DNA of 64,000 nt from Acanthacorydalis orientalis (Eukaryota; Arthropoda; Insecta; Megaloptera; Corydalidae): positions 38,600,956-38,664,955 of the forward strand of contig CM068318.1 in NCBI GenBank assembly GCA_034766995.1, given 5' to 3'. Below, piece after piece: positions 25,107 through 38,161 of the stretch. The first letter of the stretch is position 1. Each line of letters opens with the position of its first letter. A program made the translations under genes and the position numbers. The notes beneath the pieces were generated by a model. The model did no database searches. It saw nothing but the letters and a program-made list of their open reading frames with translations, and had not been told where the DNA came from.

Positions 25107-27152
25107 ATTTCACTATTTACATAAATAAATCTACATAAATAATATAATGCAACTTTAATTTCATATGCAAAATTAATTATCACCTTTGACAAATAACTTT
25201 CTTCTGCAGGTTGAGCAAAACCTTTATCTAATAACAATTTATTAATACTGACTTCATTCGTTTTAAAACTATTATGTTTGGAATTTTTCATCTTCTGTTC
25301 ACTATTAATTAAGAATAATTCTAAAGATACGACACCCTGAGATACCGAATAAATTTTTGCATGTAGTACATTATTTTCAATGTATTTAATAAAAAATGCA
25401 TATGCTTCATCTGTCCATAAAGCCTGTGAATGTTTTAACACTGATGGTTGAATTTCACATAAAACACATTCCATTGCTTGAGCTGGATAATTTTCAATTT
25501 CAGGCGGTAACATTCGTAACTCAGATTCTGGAATTTCTTCATTATTACCAAAATCAATAAAAAAGACCTAAAAAAAATTTGTTTTCAAATAACATAAAAT
25601 TATAATAACTGAAATTTTACAAATGTTTTGATAATAAAAACTAAGTAATTAAATATAGATTTTAAACAAAATAACTTGGAAAAGTGTTATCACATTTTGT
25701 ATTATTATATTTGATTCTAACTTATATATTCATGTTTTTACAATAGAAGTGATATGAATTACTACCTAGTCATGTCACAAATTATATTGCAAATTGATAT
25801 AAAATTTTAAAATGACTGGAGTATAGCTTCAGTAGGTGTTTTGCACATTATATTAAGTATATTAAAAAATAATTTCCACTAAATTTTTGCCTTCCTTTCC
25901 ACATACTTTCACCAAGTATCTACTACAGAACAGATTAGTCCTAAACTACTTATCAATGCTGCATTAATAAAATCAAGATTTAGGAACTCAACATTATTAT
26001 GTGATCATTGCGGTAGGTCATTTATTCTATGATAGATCCTATTTTTAATTATGTGATTTGTGGTCTTGATTTTCTCAATGTCAATCTTCAAAAATAAAGA
26101 ACTCTGGTAGTTTTAATTGTAGTCACCATTAGTTATCTTCCCTTAGTAAGTAGTGGCTGTATCTCATATGAACATATATATTTCAATTATTCAATATGGT
26201 ATTCAATAGTTCCATTATATGCTCTGATGTCATTTTAAGACTTAAGCTAATGTAAAAATCTCTTACAAACACAAAGCTTCTTGAACGCCATATGATATGC
26301 TCTACCATACCTTGACTGACAACATAATAATATGTCTATACTTTTTGAATCTTCTATGATGTTTCACAAGAATATACTCAATTATTCAATTTATTAATTT
26401 TTTTTCAATCACAAATATCTCTCCATCTATGAACATATTATAGTGATCATTTTGAGCTTTAAGTTAAAGTAACGTTTGAGCACTAATTCTTTTACTTTAG
26501 AGTCACTGTGATTTTTTGTCTTGTAGTTTGAGAAACTCTTATTTTCCAAATTATCTTATTAAGTGGACATGTTTCTTTTAAAGCCATTGAATTCCTTTTC
26601 AATGATTTTTTTTTCATAATAACTTTCTTTGAATTCACTTTGAGATATTTTATCTAGATAATTGTTCACTTAAAGGAAAGATTTCAATGAACTGATTTAT
26701 AATTTTATATATAAATCTATTTATAATTTTTATTGATTTCAACATACAAAAATGTTCAACTAATTGCCTGTTCACATCTATATAACTCTATAATAGTGAG
26801 TTTTTTCTTACTACATTCTACATTTACAACAATAGAATAAAGACTTAACTGCTGTTGACTAATTACCTGAAGATCTAAAGCAATATTCTCAACTTGTGAT
26901 CCATTGCCTGATTTTCCAATAACAATAGCTTGTTTATTTTGCCTTTACTACAACTCCCAAGCTAGTTTTCCAAATTATTTTTATTATCAATGATCTACAG
27001 TATATATAGTGCTTAAAGTGGACTGTGATCAACAAATTTATTGAGAAATAATATCCGGAGGTTTCAAATATTTTACTATATCATATTTCACTCCCATATT
27101 ACTCAAAAACTAAACACTATTCATGACAAAACTAGGTGCGTATGTCTATGTG

Positions 27153-27215
<63 letters not shown>

Positions 27216-28350
27216 GAATATAAAATGAAACATACCAATATATTGTTTTTTTTATTACGTTGAGGAATGATGCAATTCACACGAGCTCTAGAATACTCAT
27301 TTTCATATGGAGCAGCATAAAGTTTTCCAACAAGGATATTACCTTCAACTGGAATTAAACGTGTAGCTCGTGATAGGTAACGAGTTATTTGAGTTCTTGC
27401 TTCATTTACTTCTGCATTTTGTGCCCAAAAATGACCGGGATCGACAACCTGTACAATATAGTCTTTTTTATTTATGAAAATTTTCCAAAATACTAAATAC
27501 ATATCATTATTTCTTACATGAGTTATGCAAATTTCAAGTACAGAAGTTTCTATTCCAGGTAATTCGGGAGCTGACAATGGTACTTGGACATCCACAGTGC
27601 TCCTATTCTTTATAATTCCCATTTCTTTTGCTCTTTTCTCAGCTTCTTGCAAACTATTAAAAAATGTCTGTATATATTAATATACATTATATTACAGATC
27701 ATTAACCCTAATAATATAAACACCCTTTTTTATAACAAATATTTTAAACCATCCCCTTTTTTACATGAGATTAATTTCATATGTGAAATTTAATGTGTCA
27801 TTTTAATTCAAGTCTATAATTAAAACAAAAAAATATACTTTCCATATTGTAATACAAAAGACAAATGCAAGCATAGATAATATAAGTCAATAATTTAAAT
27901 TTACTCATGGAAATACTCATTTACAAATTACTATTATTATAATGAATATTGAAATAAAAAATTATGAAAATTATTTTAACACTGTTTATCGAGCATTCAT
28001 TTTCTAATAAATAAATTTAATGTGGTTCTTGTGCTTTATATTATTCATTTAATTTATGTATATTTGCCTCTAAATTTATTAAAATTAAAGTAATGCAAGA
28101 GATTAAAATAAAATCAATAAGATGATAACAGTTATGTCCATTTGATCGAAAGAGTGCCTACTTTATGGAAGTAGTGACTCTTAAACAATAAGCTAGCTGA
28201 AACATCCCTTGGGGAATATTTTCCCTAGTGAGAACCACTACATGATTACAAATATTATCAATGAAATGTTGAAATATTTAAATAAAATATAAGCACATTT
28301 AATTTAAACAACATTTATATATATATACATATATATATATACATGTATAT

Positions 28351-28381
<31 letters not shown>

Positions 28382-31300
28382 GACATACATACACAAATAA
28401 TATTAAAATTAATTCACTTCAATATAAAAAATTAGTAATTGTTACTATTTCATACAAATACTAAAAAATATTTTATAATATTAACAATAGGAAACTACAC
28501 AAAAACAAAAAAAATATATAAAAAAAAATCTTACGATAACACAGGTATTTTGATATGTATTCCTAGTTGACGTAATCGTACAGCTCGATACATTTCAAAA
28601 GGAATGTTTCCAGGTACAGAGCTTACTAATTGTCGTCTACCTTCTTGAATAAACGGTGCTTTCTTATCAAGAGGGAACTGAACATAAACTTTATTGCTAG
28701 AAATTAATAAAAAAAAAAAATAAATAAGTTTTGTTTTTAAAATGTTTTTTTCATTACTTTATTCAAATGTTTTATCAAAAAACCTACTTGCTATTATCAA
28801 AAGACATAAGCATGTCACTTGCACAACTACTTAATGCACTTTTTATTCTTTTTCCATACAACTCTCCAGGTTGTCTAGGATCCATTCCTTGAAGATAAAC
28901 AGTGTTATGAGGCATACGGCCACCTAATAACTTAACTGCTTCTTTTTCATCAATTTGATTAGGCATTCGAACAAAATAGTCTGGGTAAAATGCTCCGCAT
29001 ATAATAATCTACAATTTTATTTTATATTTATGTATATATGTGTATATATATACATATATACACACATTTTATTTTTAAATAAAAGATAACTTACTTTAAG
29101 AATTAAAGGTTTTTCTAAATTACTCCAACGTACAGCTCTTGTATCTACAATATTAAAATTACGTAATCGTGCTTTCACTTCGACTATTAATTGATACATT
29201 TCGTTTAAAACTTTATGTTGTAAGAAATGACGACGTGCCCAAGATAAAATACTACCACCTTTTTTAGATGCACTAAATAAATTTTCTTCAATATTATGCT
29301 CCCAAACCTTAATAACAAATATTTAAATTATAATTTACACATACATATAAACACAACACATGCATGAACGCATGCACACATATATATATATATATACTAT
29401 ACCTAACCTTATAAACATTAAGTACTGCAATCAAATCACTACACGTTCCATCTGCCCAACTTAACTTGGAATTATATGCATTCATGCCCTCTTTAAAAGG
29501 CGTAGAAAACACATTTTTAACAGATATTCCAACACCTAATGCATATAATAAAATTATAATAATAATATCATGTTTAATACAATAAGATTCATTAATCTTC
29601 AAATTAGTCATATTAAGTACTCAATATATAATATTAAATTATACTAACCCATAATAATACTTTCATCAAGTACACTAAACAAGTATCCTAAGATAATCAA
29701 TTTTGTAATTCTTATATCTACTGGCATAACAGACATCACATGTCCTAAAAATGTCATATCTCCATCAAAGTCTGTATAAACTCCATTACATTTTATTAAC
29801 AGTGCTCCAACCTATTAAAAAGGATACAAATAATTTAATATATTCTATTTAAACATATATAAAAAAATATATATAAAAAATATAATAACATGTTACCTCT
29901 TTCAAAATTAAAATAGTTTTTTTTATCTGCGATAAATTTGGAGGATCCAATGCTAAAGCTAATATTTCATGAGGAGCAAGATCTGAACCAAGGTTCAGTT
30001 TTTTTGTGAATAAAACCAATCGTTCCAAAGAACAACGTAACATTTCTGGTTTACTCTCTGTTTCTAAATAGTTCTGAAATAAATATTACTTTTTAAATTT
30101 TAGTACTTAAATTCAATATGTGTATTATATATATATACATTCATACATATGTATGTATATACAGACAAATAAGAACTCTTACACACACAGAGAGAACAGT
30201 GATATTTTTTAAAATAAATCATTAAAACAATATTTACATACTTAATATACTTACATTATAAAAATGTTTTGATATAAGTCTATATACTCTTCCATCTGAA
30301 ACTCGACCTGCTCTTCCCGCTCTCTGTACACAACTATTACGTGAAGCCCAAGCCAATTGTAGAGAAGTTAAAGATGTAGTTGAATCAAATACAAGTTGCC
30401 TTGTTAAACAAAAGTCGATAACTAAAAATATTTATACATTATTTCATAATCTTTTCTAACTTATGTTATTGATGTAATGCTACACTATTTAAAATATTGT
30501 AAAACAAGTGCTTCAATAACAATACAAATTTCAAATACAATAAATGTTCTATGATAAAGAATTGACTATATACCATATACAACATCAGGCACAGTAATAG
30601 AACTTTCTGCTATATTTGTTGAAAGGATAATTTTTCGAGATCCTGGAACTGAATTCTGGAATACTCTCTTTTGTTCTTCAGTTGTAATTGTAGAATGCAA
30701 TGGAATTATATTATATTGTGTTTCAGAGTTTCTAAAAATTAAAATATTTTACAATAGAACTTCAAAGATAAAATTTAACAAATATACTTATTCAAAGGAT
30801 CTTGCAGTAAAGAATCTAGTTCTTCTATTTCATGTAAACCTGGTAGAAACACAAGTACCGAACCTCGATTTTCCACATTATTATCAAGTTTATCAAATAC
30901 TCTGATCAAACGAACACAAATGATATATGTTTGAAATGAAATTGTAGGGTTATCAATATGAATATCAGGTAACTAGAATTTTAAATAAATATCAATACAT
31001 TTCCATTTAATTTAATGGTGTTAATTTTTGATTAAAAAAAATATCTACCTCCCCTAAAGGTCCTAATTCATCTAAATAAAAATCTTGTACTTTATGTTCA
31101 TTTGCCTTGGTAACTCCTATTGTAGTAGCAGGCTGCAATCCTTTATTTTTAAACGGCATAGAAAAATAATTTGCAAAATGATTAACATTTATTGTGGCTG
31201 ACATCAAAATTACCTAAAGAATGCAATGTAATTTAACAGTTATATATTAAATATAAATAATATACATATGAGAATTAAATATATTGTTGAAGAAATTTAA

Positions 31301-31442
31301 TGGCATGTTAATTTTTTTATATAATTTACAATAACAAATTAAATATTTTCGAATTAATACTAAGTTACCTAAAAATTACTTCATACAATTTTTATACTTT
31401 ATAAAAACAATATAGTAAATTAACATTAAATCATCCATATAT

Positions 31443-31499
<57 letters not shown>

Positions 31500-33076
31500 T
31501 ACATATGAATATATGTATGTATTTATACTGCAAATATAAAAACAAATACACCCAGCTCTTCCCTTCAATGGGTTTTGTAAACTTAAAATCGAAATTCATA
31601 ACACAACAACATACTTTTACTTGCCGAGAATTAGTCCGCAAAAATTTACGAACGATTAATAACAAAAAATCCATATCTTTATCACGTTCATGTACTTCAT
31701 CTATTATAATATGAGTATAATCATTCATATGTTTCGCTCTAACAAGTTTTTGTAGCAATATTCCAACTGTTACAAATGACAATAATGTATTGTCACTTGA
31801 TTTATTATCAAGACTAACCTAAAATATTTAAAAAATCGACAAAATCAACATAATTAAATGTACTTTTATATATAATTAATATTTCACATCACATACTTGA
31901 TAACCAACAACACTTCCTAAAGGCCACTTTCTTTGACTGGCAACATGTTGGGCGATACTTATTGCTGCAATTCGACGTGGTTGTGTAACAACAATTTTAC
32001 AATAAGTATTTTTTACTTTACAGTTGTCGAGTATAATTTGGGGTACTTGGGTGCTTTTACCAGAACCAGTAGCTCCATGAATAACTACAACTGGAACTGA
32101 ATCTATTGAAGTCAAAATCTAAAATTTATAAACATTTATATGAATAAGATATTATAATTATTTAAATTATTATTAAATAAAATGAGAATGCAATATTTTA
32201 TATAAAAATATAGATAAGAATGACAAACGTAGTTACAACAAATTGTTAAAAATTGTGTATACAAGTATATGTATAAAAATATAATATAGATTTGAATCAC
32301 AATATTCAAATTATTATAAAAGTATTAAAACAAATAAATATTATATTTAAAATCTCTTAGTAAACAATATCCACTAGAGTAATTGTAAAAATACCAACAA
32401 TTATATAATAAAATATTTATTTAGTAATAAAAAAAAAAACAAAGTTCAAATCTTTTATAAAGGCATAATACTAAAATGTGTAAGTGTATAATCATAGTAT
32501 AATACTGCAAAATTGTAAGTATAAATTTCAACTTTCAAATTATTTTCTCTTGTAACAAACTTATTATTTGAATCATGAATACTAATTTTATTGAACACAT
32601 TTTTTGCAGATACAAATGTAAATTATTATATTTAATAATATATATATATATATATATATGTAATATTTACATAATACATTATATATAATTACCTTTTCTT
32701 TTATTGAACTAATTGGTAAATTATTTTCTGGAAAATGATTGAAATTAAATTTTGTATAAATATCATTTAATGCTTCATGCATTCCATCAAAGTTCGATAA
32801 TCCACAACTTATTGATGTTGCATCATCAACTTCAGTTAAAAAATATTTCTTTCCAGACTTCGCTTCTTGATACGTTTCATTAAACTCTAAACAATCTTGA
32901 TTTTCTTTTTCTTTATAAACTTCTGCATAACTAAAATTTTCTACTTCATTTTTAGATTGCTCCTCAAAATCTTTTTCATAGTTTCGTTCAGTAGTCATTC
33001 GACCACCTACAGTAGCTTTTGGTACTATAATTTTTTTTAGTGGTTTAGATAAATCAAAAAATGAATCAAAATCCAT
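23498..33076 (-). CDS. spn-E: Spindle-E / TDRD9 Tudor-domain DExH RNA helicase
   Basis: Germline piRNA-pathway helicase of the perinuclear nuage, needed for transposon silencing. Twenty-one exons, in transcript order: 32693-33076, 31897-32118, 31615-31818, 31049-31213, 30788-30972, 30574-30731, 30255-30421, 29897-30073, 29649-29811, 29408-29535, 29095-29307, 28788-29008, 28535-28696, 27518-27653, 27236-27448, 25184-25567, 24760-25052, 24144-24420, 23968-24089, 23692-23904 and 23498-23633. They join without a break to 1440 aa, close to the fly protein. Visible motifs: GATGSGKST (Walker A, 143-151), DEVH (242-245), SAT (275-277), QRAGRAGR (472-479), a Tudor domain from about 892 to 1010 ([18 protein letters not shown]), and a final C2H2 finger with Cys1407, Cys1410, His1423 and His1429. 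The start Met is preceded by an acceptor-like TTTACAG, so a non-coding first exon is possible. All key helicase residues are intact. Confidence 0.95.
25074..25104. repeat. (TA)n microsatellite in a spindle-E intron
   Basis: TA run in the intron between 25052 and 25567 exon blocks. Confidence 0.9.
26190..27000 (-). pseudogene. Degenerate mariner-like (maT-type) transposase in a spindle-E intron
   Basis: Inside the 1.67 kb intron 25568-27235 the minus strand carries short pieces in shifting frames that resemble the catalytic domain of an insect mariner-like transposase: [17 protein letters not shown] (about 26385-26440, where intact relatives have DEKIFTVEEKFNRQND) followed by a [13 protein letters not shown] piece matching the usual SVMVWGGxSxxG block. 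Many stops and frameshifts are present. The upstream limit and the family are uncertain. Confidence 0.45.
27157..27210. repeat. (TA)n microsatellite in a spindle-E intron
   Basis: TA run within 30 bp of the donor site of the Tudor exon. Confidence 0.95.
28316..28381. repeat. (TA)n/(TACA)n microsatellite in a spindle-E intron
   Basis: TA array with TACATG interruptions in the intron 27654-28534. Confidence 0.9.
31440..31492. repeat. Compound (TC)n(TA)n microsatellite in a spindle-E intron
   Basis: A CT run joined directly to a TA run in the intron after the DEVH exon. Confidence 0.9.
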
Positions 33077-33572
33077 CTGTAAAGTACATATTATTATAAA
33101 GTTTTTCGTATACTGAATATATGGAAAAGTTGTATTATATTTCAATGAAAACATACGGTTCAAATTTACATTTCCTTCAATTTTAATATTCTATATAATA
33201 TTTATTATTTGATACAACTATTTACTACGTTGTTGTATTAGTAAACTTATTAGTGTTAGGAATATAAGTACAATTATACAAACAAAAAAAAAACAACTTT
33301 TCCAGATAATTTATTTCAATATTTGTTAAAAATACTGATAAATATGAATTATTAGTTGTTTTATAAATCCACTTTCTTCTAATGGATAGAATATTAAAAT
33401 AACATTTTACTATACGATTGTTTTACTATAAAATAACATTTTACTACAACAATTGTACTATAAGATACACATCAAAAATTCGTGAATGTCTTATAAATTC
33501 AAATCTAGCTATAAAATGAACCAGACTGTTTTGTGTTTTCAATTAATAAATATATTTTAGGTAATATATTAC

Positions 33573-33673
<101 letters not shown>

Positions 33674-34102
33674 CTTACAAAACAAGTGGTTTGTTTTGTT
33701 TTTTATTAGATATACAATTACAAAACATGATAAAATTACCTTAACCTAACTATTCACTGATGTAAACTTAATTTATAGACTATTAATACAGATCGTAGAG
33801 AAACCTATAATGATCGGGAAAATATTAAGTATTGATTAAATAATTTGTTTCCGTTACAGTTGACAGCAACTTAATCACATATTCTACGCACTAGGCCCGT
33901 CTGCTTTAAATTTTTGAGCAAGAGTGAAGGAATTCACTTTAATACATGTAAAACAGAGAGAGATATATTTTGCGGTTCCAAAATTTAAATTAAAAACATT
34001 GTAGTGATCTCTAAATCCATGAAATCTATAAATTTAATATTATTTAATTTTTTTATTTTAATTATAAAACTGAATTTCCTTCGACAATAATAATTGAATT
34101 AA

Positions 34103-34692
34103 AAATTAACCATTAATTATTTCTATACATTTGAAAATACAAATATCTTTTAGTAACTAGCCTAATAAATATTTAAAAAGATGATTTTTATGTAATTATT
34201 TGTCATCCATTATATAAGACATGTAATTGTAATATTGATTTTACATATTTGAAAACTTAATTGCCTTAAATCTAGAATAACAAACGTTAAATATACGAAT
34301 TATTAATATTTAATAGTTTCAAATTTTATTCCCATTTTTAAATTAATACTAACAATTGGAAATCTGTGACATTGTTGAAATAAATATATTTAAAAAATAT
34401 TACACTTCGACTTTTTCAAACAATTAGATTAAATATTCAAGTTAATTTCTAAAAATACTGAAATATTATGATGTATTTATATTTTTGTCCAAAATACTAT
34501 ATTTTCCTTCGTACTATTTTTAACTGGAGAAACCCGTAAACTGTTCTGTCATATGCACTGACTGTCAGTGATAATGATAAATCATCAATAACATAATCAA
34601 TAATGATGAATGATAAGATTTATTAATATTACTCTTTTATTGGATTCTTGATTATTAAACATGAATGATCTCTCTCTCTCGCTCTCTCCCTC

Positions 34693-34723
<31 letters not shown>

Positions 34724-35351
34724 CGAAAGTAAGTTATTTGGAATTTTAGGCGTTTCGAAAGTAAAAATCATTAACGACCGAGAGAGATCATTCATGTACA
34801 ATAATCAACAGCAGAACTCGAAGTAATAATGAGGCCAATATTAGTAGATCCTGTTATTCAATCATTTTGATGATTTTATAATTATCACTGACAGTCATTA
34901 CATGACAGAAGTCTACAAGTTTCTCCTGTTTAATAATAATGGAAAGAAAAAATAGTATCTTGGGCAAATATATAAATATATCATATTTCAGTATTCTTGG
35001 AAATTAACTAGAATATTTAATCTAATTGTTTAAAAAAGACAGCGAGTAATATTTTGTAATGTACTTGTTTCAACGCCACTGATTTCTAATTCTTAATATT
35101 TATTTAAAAATAGGAATAAAATATGAAACTATTTTCATTAAAAATCAATAATTCGTATATTTAACATTTGTTATTCTAGATTTAAGGGAATTAATTTTTC
35201 AAATATGTAAAATCAATATTACAATTACATGTCTTATATAATGGTATAACAAAGTAATTACATAAAAAGAAGCTTGTTAAATATTTATTAGTCTAGTTAC
35301 TAAAAAATACATTTTATTTTTAAACGTATAGAATTAATTAATGATTAATTT
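34103..35351. repeat. 1.25 kb imperfect palindrome (long inverted repeat)
   Basis: Two arms of roughly 600 bp face each other around a (TC)n(TA)n(GA)n centre near 34665-34735. Matching blocks from outside in: left TATAAGACATGTAATTGTAA against right TTACAATTACATGTCTTATA; left GAATAACAAACGTTAAATAT against right ATATTTAACATTTGTTATTC; left CAATTAGATTAAATATTC against right GAATATTTAATCTAATTG; left CTGACTGTCAGTGATAAT against right ATTATCACTGACAGTCA; left CATGAATGATCTCTCTC against right GAGAGATCATTCATG. The arms differ by scattered substitutions and small gaps. No coding frame was found in the arms, and target duplications were not obvious. It could be a fold-back transposon or an inverted duplication. 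Confidence 0.88.
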
Positions 35352-35820
35352 GGAAAGAGATTAAACAAAACATTATTTCATATTACAAGTATAAATAGAC
35401 TAATTTTTTATACACTTTTTCAGTTTCAAGTTTCAGTAACCATCACATTAATAAAAAAAAACAATTTTTTAAAAATCGATTTTTATTCCTTGATGTTGAT
35501 TTCTTAATCATTAAAGATACAATGATTGACAATTAATAAATACATCCTCATTTTAAATACAATGTAGTTCTTTTCTTACATCATCGCCTTTCTGAATTGA
35601 TGTATGCCTTTTACTGAAGTCGAGAAATTTCTGAGAAGTAGGTTAGATGATTCATCCAGGTGTAAATCTGTTTAAAATATAATCATATTAAAATATTATC
35701 ATAAATTATATTTGATTTAGATCAGTATATTCATTATTTTAATACCACATATTAATCCAGTAATATTTATTACATAAACTAAGTATGGACCATAAATAAT
35801 ATTCATATTTTGTGAAATTC

Positions 35821-35865
35821 AATCAGTTTAAAAATTGATGATATACATTAATTTTTAAACTGATT
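35821..35865. repeat. Short perfect hairpin
   Basis: 16-nt arms AATCAGTTTAAAAATT and AATTTTTAAACTGATT separated by 13 nt. It may be a tiny MITE remnant or a chance structure in AT-rich DNA. Confidence 0.6.
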
Positions 35866-38161
35866 CCAAAAGAAAGTAGCATGAATATATATATATATAT
35901 ATATATGTATGTAATTAATATAATTATAAATACATGTATAATTAATAACTGAAGATACAATTCCATAAAACAATATTCAAGATATATTATGTTTTTATGT
36001 ATTTGTAGATAATAGAGGGAAGATTTTTATAAAAATATTAATAAGGCTATAAAATCTAAAATTATTTATAATACACTAAGTACAATAAAAAAATAAAATA
36101 AAATGAAGGTTTTTCTAAATGGAAGATTTGACAATTTTAAAAACAAAATTGCACATATTTTACAATTTACATAAATTAGAATTAATTTATTTTTAAAATT
36201 ATAGCTTTATATTTATATAAACATTATATTATGCATTTTCAGCTAACTATACAACGAACTACTTCTAATGAAATTAAATTTATTAAATATTTTTCATCAA
36301 CTTGCTGTGTTTTAAAATGTTCATTCCGTAAACATAAATGAAACAAACCATAAAATGAAATGCTTTTATTTTATATTTTACTTCTTGTCGATGGCAAGAG
36401 TCAATAAGTATATAAATACTAAAAATGAAATATTATTTTAACTTTCGCAATATACCATTATAACTTATCCATTATGAATACATATACTAGATTAATATAT
36501 GGTAATGTGGAAGTTTTTCCTTTTTATTTTCTTTTTTGTCAGTCCGCATAGAGAAATTATTTTCTATAAAATATAGAAGTAGACATGTTTAACCACCTTA
36601 TTAACAAGTTCTGTTATTAACATCGAATATTCATTTTAATTCCGTGTTTATGAAGTTTTATCATTTGAATTTCTTTAGACTTGAAAAACACATTAGAAAC
36701 TATTGTCCGTATTATTTTAAATTCATTCAAATTATACTGTTATAATTGAAATTATTTATACCAGATCATTTATAACTGACTAATAAACTGACAACGCAAT
36801 CCCGTAACTTTTATTGTTTATCTATAGCACTACTTAATCTCACCTTATATGTAACTTCGCCGATATTATTATCATTAAATGGACCGCAACGCACCGCAAA
36901 GCGAGATCTTTTCCGATTTTGCTATTGAGCAAATAACCACGCTTTTTTAGAAGAAGCATCACTAAACGCTAGCAACGCAACCTGAAGTACTTCAACGATG
37001 AACTTATTCGTTGTTGTTAGGTGCCGATGATGATTCAGAGATATTGACTCATGTACATCGTTAAAACGCAGTTACACACTAAAGACTATTTTAAATAATA
37101 TATATACATATATAAAATAAAATATATATGTACATACATATATACATAAATGTGTGCGTATGTATATGTGTGTAGAAAGAGGGCACAGACCCAAATTTTT
37201 CTGCATATGATTCATATTCGCTATTTATAAAATCGAATATATATACTTATTATATAGTTATAATTTTTTTTAAAATAAAAAAAAACACCTTAACTGTAAT
37301 ATCTAAAACATAATTTTTTTAAACTATCGTATTGACCTAAAATTTTTTCATATTGATATTATTTCATAATAGCAATATTAATAACAATACAATCACCAGA
37401 ATAGGTTTTTCTAACTTAATTATTCACTAAGTTCGCATCAAACTAATAAAAACATCGCAAATGGTGATTAAAAATACAAAGTTAGTATTCTATCAATGAA
37501 AAATTACAATATGATTTTATATACCAATATTCGATATAAAAATATACCTTATAGTTAAGACTTTTACGTACAATAACAATATTTTCTTTTACAATCATAA
37601 ATTTGTAATTATCACCAGAATATAAAATTAAATAAATTTGATTAATTATTTTGATCCACCGACTAGCTTGTAAATGATTTACTATATCAGAAAATAATAC
37701 GAATTTATCATAATTATATCTAACTATAGAAATCAAATTAGATATAACATTACTATAAACTTTTTCTTGAAGGTTTTCATAATAAATTCATTTCGTTTAA
37801 AAAGAAAAAATTTTTTTAGTTTATTAATTTGAATACATTTATTAAGTATTAAACACTAAATGTACATTAAGTGTTACGTCAAATGTTACTAATAATATTT
37901 TCTTATAAATATAAATTTGTGGAAGTTCTACAGTATATAAATAAAAATGAAAACCAAAAAAACGCTATTAAAAAAATAATGATTCGGATTCGTCGGCGAG
38001 TAAAGATCGTTCTTATATAAAAAATTAATTTTTCGTAACGATAAACTAAAAACACATTTTGTTATTATAAGAATTCTTAAGCTAAAATCGATTAGATTCA
38101 TAAGAATCGTTTATTTTACGTCGAGATTTAGACACACGCGTGTCAAGCTGAACCGCAACTA

